A DNA stretch of 64,000 nt, from positions 1 to 64,000 of the forward strand of contig JABXHW010000032.1 in the NCBI GenBank assembly GCA_013373425.1, written 5' to 3'. Made by a program: the position numbers and the translations under genes. Positions 26,406 through 33,774 of this stretch are shown here, piece by piece; position 1 is the first letter of the stretch, and each line of letters starts with the position of its first letter. The notes beneath the pieces are model-generated. The model did not search any database, was not told the DNA's origin, and saw only the letters and a program-made list of their open reading frames with translations. The stretch is from Flavobacteriia bacterium (GTDB lineage: Bacteria > Bacteroidota > Bacteroidia > Flavobacteriales > Schleiferiaceae).

Positions 26406-28634
26406 TTATCGATGTAGAAGCGATTTCACTTCACCGACGCGGATATCTATACGCTGACTTTCAGAGTTCTCATAAATCTGAGCCTTCTCTCTTTCAGTAA
26501 GGTGCCAAGAAAGAGCGATTTCCTCGTCGGTAACGCTCATTAATTGAAACGGCACGATATCCACCGGAAACTCCAACCACTCATCGGATAGATGCAAGAG
26601 TTCGCTCGCTGAATAGCCTTGAAGATTGGCGAATGAATTCACCACTCCCCCGATGGGCTTCACCAAATCATCCAATCGAGTTCTGTAGGGAGAGCCTGCA
26701 ATCTCTTCACTTGGCGGTTCGTTGGCCAAGAGCTGAACGAACACAATACCACTGGTATTCTCAGCTATCCATTCACGGAACTCATACACCATTCTAAATG
26801 ACAATTCGAATCCATTGTTATCGCGGGCTCCGGCATCAATCACTTCCATCTCTGGTTCTGAGGGCATGGAGGTAAGTGGCGTAATGTATGGGAAAGTAGC
26901 ACTGAGACGAAGAGCACTCATGGTTCTCAGACTATCACCTCTTTGATTCTTGAAAAAAGGATAAAACTCAACTCCATCGATTTCCCAAGCATGATTCATC
27001 CTGAAATCATTGCGATTTCGCGTCAGATAGCTCACTCCTATATTCGAAATCAGTAATCGACGGCCTTCGTTGATTACCGTGGGAGAGAGCACCATCCAAG
27101 GAATATCAGCATTGAACTCGGCCTCAGCATAGTCGCGCCAGCGATCTGGAAAAACTCTATCCGTATTCTCGTGTAGTTTTTGCTCAAGGGCCCAACCACG
27201 GTCGTAGCTGTACTGGCTCCCCGCGTCTTCAAATCGTTTCATCGACCAAAACAAGTCATTCGAGACAAGTGAGAAACCAACCGGATTCAGAAGGTCTCTT
27301 CCCATACGCTGGAAGGATTCTCGCTTAGACACGTCACCTTGAATCTCTCTAAAATAGGCCGTGCCGACCATCCCACCGGAGGACCCTGTAACCATGAAAC
27401 AGTGTTTCCAAAATTCTGCGCCTATGGTAGAATCTAGTTCTTGAAGAACGGCCAAACTCCAAAGGGATGAACGCAGTCCGCCACCAGATGAATTAACAAT
27501 CACTAGTTTGGGCTTGTCCTCCCCTGTTCTGCGTTTCCAATTCTCCAGAACATTTAAAGTAGCTTCAAAATCAGCATCATATTGCTCCTGAGAACTGAGT
27601 TCTTCCAGAGCGGCGATGGTATACCTTGCCGGTTCCGTATCATAATCCAAACCGAAGGCGGCGTGTCTCTTTTCAAATTGAGGTAGACCAGAAATATAAT
27701 TGAGTCCTAGAGTGGCAACGACCAACACAAAGGCTGTCCAGCTCTTGAATCGAGAGTATAGTGCGCCGACAATCAACAGGTAGAAGGTCATCATGATGAC
27801 AATGCTAGCAGCAGCTGGAATCATCAACACCTTACTATCTGCGAAATAGCCCATCCCCACCATAATTGCAGCTACGATAATCATGAAGATGCTCGCGTTG
27901 CTATTGTGTGCTTGAAGGGTATGCAGTAGATCCGATTTCGGATAGTGACTTGTATCCCTCGCCCAACGAACCGCCATGAAGTTCTTCAAGTAAGTGACCA
28001 CTCTATGATGCACTTCAAAGTCGAGTTTGCGTTCCGACTTCTCCTCTACAATCACCAATCGGAGGGTTTTGTCCAACCGATCTCCAATTTTCTCAAGCAC
28101 TTTGGGTTTGAGGGTACTGAAGAACCAACTAAAGGTGATGGACACACTGGTAATCACACCCGCGAGTAATCCTCCAACATTTGACAAAATCCACATCCAT
28201 TCCCAAGATTCAAGGGAAAGCTCTTTTACAATTTGATAGACATAGAATGCAAAGAAGCTCAGCGGAATGATGCTGTTATTGAAGCTGAATCGATACAGCG
28301 GTCGCGATAAAGTGGCTAAAAAGGGAAACTTGTGCGAGTAAAAGATGTAGGAGGTGATGTGAAAGGCCATGGTAAATAAACCCAGCACCAATCCCACAAT
28401 GAAATAGGAAAGTGGGTTCACCTCCTCCAAATATTCAGGAGTGATAAAGAGATAGGGAATCCCCAGTCTTTGAAAGAAAAATCCACCCGTCATCCCGAAA
28501 AGCAAAATCCAGAAACCTAGAAAGAGCCAGCTTCGACGAAGGTGTAAAAAGAAGAGTTGGATGGGAAAGAAACGGATGAGCGCCAAGCTGTAGAGCTTGA
28601 AATGGAGCCATAATTTCCGTTGTGCTGGTGTCAT
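26406..28634 (-). CDS. Multi-pass membrane protein with patatin-like lipase domain
   Basis: 742 residues. The first ~320 residues hold about seven hydrophobic helices; residues ~370-700 are a patatin-like domain with oxyanion motif NSSGGGLRSS, nucleophile motif VTGSSGGMVG (G-x-S-x-G) and catalytic Asp in DAGARDNNG. Predicted inner-membrane phospholipase A or acyl hydrolase; substrate unknown. Its ATG overlaps the stop of the DinB-like gene (ATGA), so the two are coupled. Confidence 0.82.
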   Translation of the reverse strand: MTPAQRKLWLHFKLYSLALIRFFPIQLFFLHLRRSWLFLGFWILLFGMTGGFFFQRLGIPYLFITPEYLEEVNPLSYFIVGLVLGLFTMAFHITSYIFYSHKFPFLATLSRPLYRFSFNNSIIPLSFFAFYVYQIVKELSLESWEWMWILSNVGGLLAGVITSVSITFSWFFSTLKPKVLEKIGDRLDKTLRLVIVEEKSERKLDFEVHHRVVTYLKNFMAVRWARDTSHYPKSDLLHTLQAHNSNASIFMIIVAAIMVGMGYFADSKVLMIPAAASIVIMMTFYLLIVGALYSRFKSWTAFVLVVATLGLNYISGLPQFEKRHAAFGLDYDTEPARYTIAALEELSSQEQYDADFEATLNVLENWKRRTGEDKPKLVIVNSSGGGLRSSLWSLAVLQELDSTIGAEFWKHCFMVTGSSGGMVGTAYFREIQGDVSKRESFQRMGRDLLNPVGFSLVSNDLFWSMKRFEDAGSQYSYDRGWALEQKLHENTDRVFPDRWRDYAEAEFNADIPWMVLSPTVINEGRRLLISNIGVSYLTRNRNDFRMNHAWEIDGVEFYPFFKNQRGDSLRTMSALRLSATFPYITPLTSMPSEPEMEVIDAGARDNNGFELSFRMVYEFREWIAENTSGIVFVQLLANEPPSEEIAGSPYRTRLDDLVKPIGGVVNSFANLQGYSASELLHLSDEWLEFPVDIVPFQLMSVTDEEIALSWHLTEREKAQIYENSESQRIDIRVGEVKSLLHR

Positions 28635-29086
28635 CTTTCCATAAGTCCAAATTGCGCCAGATGGTGGCGTGTATGTTTTCGAGCAAGAACCAAAGCCTCC
28701 TCTGCATTGAGAATCCCAAAATCAGGATGAACCATGCGGTAGTCTTCGCGATCTAGGGCCTTTAGAAAATGTGGAATCTCGTTTAAAAAACGGTCTCGGG
28801 CCGATTCAAAATCTTCTGAAGAAGTAGGTTTAAGTTCAATAAAACCCACTGGTCTCTCAGCATTTCTTGGAAGAGGCTTTGGTCCCATTAAAAACGCTTT
28901 AACCGCGGGTAGATTGTCATCAGGCGTTCGAATTGGCCAATCTCTTGGATCCTGACCTAGAATTAGTCCTGTATATAAGTGATCCAACATATCCGTTGAA
29001 TTCATCTGTCCCCACTCTGGTTGGGAGGTCGGTTCGAGGCGCTGAATCGCACGAGGAACCTCTTCGAGAAGGAAGGTGTCAATCAT
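28631..29086 (-). CDS. DinB-like/DUF1569 family protein
   Basis: 151 residues from the ATG at 29086 (MIDTFLLEEVP); a longer frame to 29146 enters the octad array and is unlikely. The helical bundle and the closing motif HTRHHLAQFGL (H-x3-H) fit DUF1569/DinB-like metal-binding folds, which include thiol-dependent transferases. A TATATTCG -7-like box lies just upstream. Coupled to the patatin gene. Confidence 0.72.
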   Translation of the reverse strand: MIDTFLLEEVPRAIQRLEPTSQPEWGQMNSTDMLDHLYTGLILGQDPRDWPIRTPDDNLPAVKAFLMGPKPLPRNAERPVGFIELKPTSSEDFESARDRFLNEIPHFLKALDREDYRMVHPDFGILNAEEALVLARKHTRHHLAQFGLMER

Positions 29087-29098
29087 AGAACGAATATA

Positions 29099-29212
29099 GG
29101 GTTTTGGGGAATAGGTAGGTTGGTGATTTGGTAAGGCACAGACCAAACTACTAGGTCACTAGGTCACCAGATCACTAGTCTACTAAGTCACTAGCGCTCG
29201 CACGTCCCTACA
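29099..29212. repeat. Octad array from stop codon to next promoter (minus-strand reading)
   Basis: Read on the minus strand from the first base after the stop of the 29213 gene: 14 octads such as TGTAGGGA, CGCTAGTG, GACTAGTG, ACCTAGTG and ACCTAGTA. It contains the core CAGACCAAACTACTAGGT (29139-29156, plus strand) shared with the array at 31124, and its two halves are partly complementary. Confidence 0.85.
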
Positions 29213-29911
29213 TCAGAACATACCTGTATCCTCAAGCTCAAGTCGCTCTGAATCTTTAGCCGGTGGATCGCAGAAAAGCATCCCAACGCTCAGACGGAAG
29301 GAGCTCATTGGACCTTGATACGGATAGAAACTACGGAACACCTCAACGGTTGTCCCTCCAACTGTAGGTACGGCATAGAAATATCCAAGCCCGATTGGCA
29401 CATCGAAATCACCAATACGAACGGTGTAAGTCAAGCCAGCATAAGCATCCATGGAAGCGTCTGATTTCTTCATCTCCCAGCCGTATTCTGCTCCTGTAGG
29501 TTTCTCGAATCCTTGATAATAGCCCGAACCTATTCGTCCGCCAATATTGACATCCATGCCCAGTTGCCCAATCAATCTTCTCTTATATCCCAAGGAAACT
29601 CCGACAGTCATCCAGTACATGTCAGCATCTTCAATAGTAAGTGAAGACAAATCTCCTCTAAACATCAATGCGGAGTCCAACCCGTTCACTCGAGACGCAT
29701 CAAGACCTAAATCGATGTAGAAGACGTTGTTCAAATCGTACCATAGATAACGCTGTACGTGCAATCCGAAGCCTAAACCGCCATTGCCATCCAAGGGGTC
29801 GGAATAGTTCGTCTGAACGTTGATGTTGTGAAAATAAAAGTCTGGAATCGAGACTTGCGCGAAAGAAAAGCTAGTCAATGCTAGCGCGATGAAGAGAAGG
29901 CGAATTTTCAT
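29213..29911 (-). CDS. Secreted outer-membrane beta-barrel-like protein
   Basis: 232 residues with a signal peptide (MKIRLLFIALALTSFSFAQ). Alternating strands (GGLGFGLHVQRYLWY, VFYIDLGLDASRVNG, WMTVGVSLGYKRRL, QLGMDVNIGGRIGSGY, DAYAGLTYTVRIG, IGLGYFYAVP, FRLSVGMLF) fit a small outer-membrane barrel. The last strand is followed by a polar tail (PPAKDSERLELEDTGMF). No function known. A TATCTTGA -7-like box sits three bases before the ATG. Confidence 0.7.
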   Translation of the reverse strand: MKIRLLFIALALTSFSFAQVSIPDFYFHNINVQTNYSDPLDGNGGLGFGLHVQRYLWYDLNNVFYIDLGLDASRVNGLDSALMFRGDLSSLTIEDADMYWMTVGVSLGYKRRLIGQLGMDVNIGGRIGSGYYQGFEKPTGAEYGWEMKKSDASMDAYAGLTYTVRIGDFDVPIGLGYFYAVPTVGGTTVEVFRSFYPYQGPMSSFRLSVGMLFCDPPAKDSERLELEDTGMF

Positions 29912-29953
29912 ACTTCAAGATAGGGAAAAAGGGGCTTAGGGAAACTAATGAGC

Positions 29954-31108
29954 TTAGGAGGCTGAGGCGCGTTGGAGGATATCGTCTATCTCAATGCTTG
30001 GGTCGATTTCTTTGGCCTTGTTCAAGTGACCAATCGCTTTTTCCATTTCGCCAATGGCAACATAGTACTCTCCTATTCCCAGATGGCTCAAGTGATGATT
30101 TGGATACCTATCCATGAGCTTTTGAAAACGAAGCAGAGCTTCATCGGTTTGCTTCAAGTTCAGTGTTGCCAGGCCTATGCCATATTGAGAGTATACATCA
30201 TTCGGAGATATGAGTTCGGCCCTCTCGAAGCTCTCGAGTGCCTCTTCATGTCGATGCAAACGTGTTAAGGATAGTCCTCTGTTATACCACCCGAAGAAAT
30301 TCTCCGCATCTTCTTGAATAATGCGCTGGTACGTCTTTTCAGCCTTGTCGAATTCTTCAAAGCTGAAATACAATGCTCCTTCAATCTGCAAATCTTGAGT
30401 CGAAAGGTTGAAGTGTTTTTCAAACTCTTTAAAATACTTCATGGCTTCTTCAGACCGCTTCAATTGGAACAATGCGTAGGTAATCTGACGGTAGTAATCT
30501 CTGTTCTTCTTGTCAGTATTCAATAATGACTTGAGAATTCCGACGGTCTTTTCGTACTCCCCTGCCTCCATGTATGTCATTGCCTGATAGAACTCTGGAG
30601 GTGACTTTCGGTGTCTCCACAAGAAGAGCAATGCCATCCCGTCGTTATAGGTATATGCGCCGCTTGAAAGTTTAATCAGCTTAGAACTCGGACGAAGATT
30701 AAAGAAGGCGTCTGCCATCGAAACGACGAAATAAATGAAGGAGAACACACGCCACTCTCCAGGGACATTCATCGACCAGAACGATACGAGTACGCCAACA
30801 CCAAGGATAAGTGAAGTCAAGGGGCCCATTGCTGAGATAAGTGCCTGTTTCGAGGTGGAAATTGCTCTTTCTTCGAAATCTACAAGTCCTGTGTTCCAAA
30901 GCAGGAATGGCTTCTTTAAGTAGATCTTCAATCGCCCAAACTTCCATTTTGAAGCTTTCTCTTCTTCCCCATAAGAACCAACATACATTGTCACCTCTTT
31001 AGAAGTGACTATCAACGCTGTAATGGCATGTCCCAACTCATGCAGAAAGACCGTCACAGGAGCGGCCATCACGATTGAGAAAATGATGACTATTATGCTT
31101 GTATTCAT
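29954..31108 (-). CDS. M50-type site-2 protease-like membrane peptidase fused to TPR repeats
   Basis: 384 residues. The zinc motif HELGH is at residues 23-27 within the first membrane helix; further helices follow at ~88-110 and ~118-135. Residues ~190-380 contain about six tetratricopeptide repeats (YYRQITYALFQLKRSEEAMKYFKEF, FGWYNRGLSLTRLHRHEEALESFERA, and others). Peptidases of this kind cut membrane proteins in or near the bilayer; the TPR part probably binds partners. No substrate is adjacent. The second zinc-ligand motif, usually N-x2-P-x2-x-x-D, may be the FFNLRPSSKLIKLSSG stretch. Confidence 0.78.
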   Translation of the reverse strand: MNTSIIVIIFSIVMAAPVTVFLHELGHAITALIVTSKEVTMYVGSYGEEEKASKWKFGRLKIYLKKPFLLWNTGLVDFEERAISTSKQALISAMGPLTSLILGVGVLVSFWSMNVPGEWRVFSFIYFVVSMADAFFNLRPSSKLIKLSSGAYTYNDGMALLFLWRHRKSPPEFYQAMTYMEAGEYEKTVGILKSLLNTDKKNRDYYRQITYALFQLKRSEEAMKYFKEFEKHFNLSTQDLQIEGALYFSFEEFDKAEKTYQRIIQEDAENFFGWYNRGLSLTRLHRHEEALESFERAELISPNDVYSQYGIGLATLNLKQTDEALLRFQKLMDRYPNHHLSHLGIGEYYVAIGEMEKAIGHLNKAKEIDPSIEIDDILQRASAS

Positions 31109-31123
31109 GGAAGAGAGGATAAG

Positions 31124-31246
31124 ACTGGTGATTTGGTTAGCTAGTGATCTTGTAACCTGGTAAGGTTCAGACCAAAACTACTAGGTTACCCGCTCACTAG
31201 CTCACTAGCTCACCAGGTCACCAGGTCACCAGGTCACCAGGTCACC
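31124..31246. repeat. Octad array with fold-back structure
   Basis: Read on the minus strand it starts right after the lpd terminator U-run: GGTGACCT three times, then GGTGAGCT, AGTGAGCT, and related words, about 15 octads up to the M50 gene. The left half (31124-31163) is largely complementary to the right half (31182-31218), with the core CAGACCAAAACTACTAGGT (31168-31186) at the pivot. Confidence 0.88.
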
Positions 31247-31285
31247 AAAAATAAAAAACCCCGACAAGCATCAGCTTCGTCGGGG
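31247..31285 (-). terminator. Intrinsic terminator of lpd
   Basis: On the minus strand: arms CCCCGAC and GTCGGGG (31279-31285 and 31259-31265) around a ~13-base loop, followed by a U-run (A-rich on plus strand, 31247-31258). About 24 bases after the lpd stop. Confidence 0.9.
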
Positions 31286-31308
31286 CAATTCAATTTATCT
31301 GAGACTTC

Positions 31309-32697
31309 TTACAAGTGAATCACTTCACCGTAAGCAGCAGCAGTTGCTTCCATAATAGCCTCCGACATGGTCGGGTGAGGGTGAACTGCTTTTAGGATTT
31401 CATGTCCTGTTGTTTCGAGCTTGCGGGCTGTAACGATTTCAGCAATCATTTCAGTTACGTTAGCACCAATCATGTGTGCTCCGAGAAGCTCACCATACTT
31501 GGCATCGTATACCATTTTCACGAATCCGCCTGGAGCACCAGCAGCCTTAGCCTTGCCCGAAGCGCTGAATGGGAACTTGCCCACTTTCAATTCGTAGCCA
31601 GCTTCTTTTGCTTGCTCTTCTGTCATGCCCACAGAGCTGATCTCTGGAGAACAATACGTACAACCCGGGATGTTTCCGTAGTCCAATGGCTCTGGATTCT
31701 CACCTGCAATTTTTTCAACACAGATGATACCCTCAGCTGAAGCTACGTGCGCTAGCGCCTGACCAGGAACTACATCGCCAATTGCATAGTAACCGTCAAC
31801 GTTGGTGCGGTAGAAATCGTCAACAACGATTTTGCCTTTTTCAGTTTTGATGCCAGTTTGCTCCAATCCGATATTCTCGATGTTCGCCTGAACACCTACT
31901 GCGCTCAATACCACATCGCATTCGATGGTCTGCTCGCCTTTCTTATCCTTGTAAGTAACAACACAGCCGTTTCCTGAAGTATCTACTTTAGTTACTTCAG
32001 CGCCAGTTTTGATATCCATGCCTGCCTTCTTGAAGGTACGCTCGAGTTCTTTAGAAACTTCTGGGTCTTCAACAGGAACAATACGTGGCATGTACTCAAC
32101 GATGGTCACCTTCGTGCCCATTGCGTTGTACACGTATGCGAACTCAACACCAATTGCACCAGAACCAACAATGACCATGCTCTTAGGTTGATCTTTCAAA
32201 GTCATCGCCTCACGGTATCCGATGATCTTCTTACCGTCCTGTGGAAGGTTTGGAAGTTGACGTGAACGTCCGCCTGTAGCAATGATGATGTTCTTTCCAG
32301 AAACTGTCTTCTTACCACCTTTTGCATCTGTTACCTCGATCTTCTTGCCTGGCTTAACAACACCAGTGCCTTCGATAACTTCAATCTTATTCTTCTTCAT
32401 GAGGAACTGAATCCCCTTGCTCATTCCGTCCGCAACGTCGCGGCTACGAGCAACCACTTTACTGAAATCGTGCTTGGCGTCTTTTACAGACAAACCATAG
32501 TCCTCAGCGTGGTTCATATATTCGAATACCTGGGCGCTTTTGATCAATGCTTTTGTAGGGATACATCCCCAGTTCAAACAAACACCACCTAGGTTCTCCT
32601 TTTCGACGATAGCAGTTTTTTGTCCGAGTTGTGCTGCGCGAATAGCTGCAACATATCCACCGGGACCACTACCTAAAACGATTACATCAAAATCCAT
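31309..32697 (-). CDS. lpd: Dihydrolipoyl dehydrogenase (E3)
   Basis: 462 residues from the ATG at 32697; an in-frame TTG three codons earlier is less likely. FAD-binding GSGPGGYVAAIRAAQLG, the redox pair GGVCLNWGCIP (Cys40, Cys45), NAD motif VGSGAIGVEFAYVYNAMG, GDVVPGQALAHVASAEG and the active-site HPHPTMSEAIMEA are all present. It reoxidises lipoamide of the 2-oxoacid dehydrogenase complexes or glycine cleavage system. A TACCTTCG box lies ~25 bases before the start. Confidence 0.97.
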   Translation of the reverse strand: MDFDVIVLGSGPGGYVAAIRAAQLGQKTAIVEKENLGGVCLNWGCIPTKALIKSAQVFEYMNHAEDYGLSVKDAKHDFSKVVARSRDVADGMSKGIQFLMKKNKIEVIEGTGVVKPGKKIEVTDAKGGKKTVSGKNIIIATGGRSRQLPNLPQDGKKIIGYREAMTLKDQPKSMVIVGSGAIGVEFAYVYNAMGTKVTIVEYMPRIVPVEDPEVSKELERTFKKAGMDIKTGAEVTKVDTSGNGCVVTYKDKKGEQTIECDVVLSAVGVQANIENIGLEQTGIKTEKGKIVVDDFYRTNVDGYYAIGDVVPGQALAHVASAEGIICVEKIAGENPEPLDYGNIPGCTYCSPEISSVGMTEEQAKEAGYELKVGKFPFSASGKAKAAGAPGGFVKMVYDAKYGELLGAHMIGANVTEMIAEIVTARKLETTGHEILKAVHPHPTMSEAIMEATAAAYGEVIHL

Positions 32698-32721
32698 GGG
32701 AGTCAAGTTTATTTCGGTATG

Positions 32722-32729
32722 CGAAGGTA
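32722..32729 (-). promoter_or_regulatory. -7-like box (TACCTTCG) of lpd
   Basis: One mismatch to TAnnTTTG, 24 bases before the ATG on the minus strand. Confidence 0.4.
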
Positions 32730-32783
32730 AGTTATAGAGTTCTAAATTCCTTCCTAGTTAGATGATTTGAGCTGCTAGAAGAA

Positions 32784-33164
32784 CTACTTGACTGCGATGC
32801 AGCTAATCTCCACATTCACATTCTTGGGAAGCACTGAAACTTGAACGGTCTCACGAGCAGGAGCCGCATCTCCAGTGAAGTAGGAAGCGTACACTTCATT
32901 GATCTCAGCGAATTGATTCATATCCGAGATGAAAATCGAACACTTCACAACGTCTTCTTTGGAATATCCTGCCTCAGAAAGGACGGCGTTTAGATTTTTC
33001 AAGACCAAGCGTGTTTCATCTTGAATGTTGGATAGATTGAGTGCTCCAGTAGCAGGATCAATGGCAATCTGACCTGAAACGTAGAGTGTTCCATTGGTTT
33101 CTATCGCTTGATTATAAGGCCCAATGGGTGCGGGCGCGGCATCCGTGCGAATGACTTTTTTCAT
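32784..33164 (-). CDS. ridA: RidA family reactive intermediate/imine deaminase
   Basis: 126 residues, normal for the YjgF/YER057c/UK114 (Rid) family. Signatures: APAPIGPYNQAIETNGTLYVSGQIAIDPATG and the C-terminal ARETVQVSVLPKNVNVEISCIA with its substrate-binding Arg. Hydrolyses enamines/imines formed by PLP enzymes. Divergent from the amidotransferase gene; a TAAGTTTG -7 box is at 33181-33188. Confidence 0.95.
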   Translation of the reverse strand: MKKVIRTDAAPAPIGPYNQAIETNGTLYVSGQIAIDPATGALNLSNIQDETRLVLKNLNAVLSEAGYSKEDVVKCSIFISDMNQFAEINEVYASYFTGDAAPARETVQVSVLPKNVNVEISCIAVK

Positions 33165-33180
33165 GAGGTGTGCTTTTGAC

Positions 33181-33188
33181 CAAACTTA
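33181..33188 (-). promoter_or_regulatory. -7 box (TAAGTTTG) of ridA
   Basis: A perfect TAnnTTTG match on the minus strand, 16 bases before the ridA ATG. Confidence 0.6.
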
Positions 33189-33204
33189 GGTATTTTCGCC
33201 ATCG

Positions 33205-33774
33205 ATGCGCATACTGATCATAGACAATTACGATAGCTTCACCTTCAACCTCAAACACGACTTAGAGCGTATTGATGAAGTTGAAGTGGATGTGGTGCGC
33301 AATGATGTGCTCGATTTCAATTCGTTCTCAGACTATGATCGCATCGTGCTCTCCCCTGGTCCAGGATTACCGGAGGAGTCTGGGCAGCTGATGGAAGCCA
33401 TTCACCGACTAAAAGACATGCAGATTCCTGTGCTCGGGGTTTGTTTGGGGCTTCAGGCCTTAGTGCAGTACACGGGAGGGAAGCTCTATAATTTGGGAAC
33501 CGTCCGACATGGCATTTCTTTTCCTTCAAAAGTGGATGTGAACGATAGCTTGTATCGCGATCTATCTGAAAATCAGAAATTCGGGATGTACCACAGCTGG
33601 GCAGCACAGAAACCTTTGAACGATGAATGGAGGATATCCGCAGAGTCTGAGGAAGGAATCATCATGTCCATCCGGCACATAGATTTACCTTGGGTTGCGG
33701 TTCAATATCACCCTGAGAGCGTACTGAGCCCCAACGGCCGATTGATTCTTAAAAACTGGATTGAACGCGCTTAA
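33205..33774 (+). CDS. pabA: Glutamine amidotransferase, anthranilate/aminodeoxychorismate synthase component II
   Basis: 189 residues. Class I amidotransferase with nucleophile Cys80 in VLGVCLGLQA and the His-Glu pair in VQYHPES near residue 168; DNYDSFTFNL and LSPGPGLP are typical of TrpG/PabA. It supplies ammonia to anthranilate or aminodeoxychorismate synthase. With no trp genes around, PabA is chosen over TrpG, but the two cannot be told apart reliably. Overlaps the LptD-like gene by 4 bp tail to tail. Confidence 0.88.
   Translation: MRILIIDNYDSFTFNLKHDLERIDEVEVDVVRNDVLDFNSFSDYDRIVLSPGPGLPEESGQLMEAIHRLKDMQIPVLGVCLGLQALVQYTGGKLYNLGTVRHGISFPSKVDVNDSLYRDLSENQKFGMYHSWAAQKPLNDEWRISAESEEGIIMSIRHIDLPWVAVQYHPESVLSPNGRLILKNWIERA

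Noticed and set aside
31124-31246. CRISPR-like array
   Set aside because: Units are 8 nt with no spacers, no 25-40-nt repeats and no cas genes in the window.
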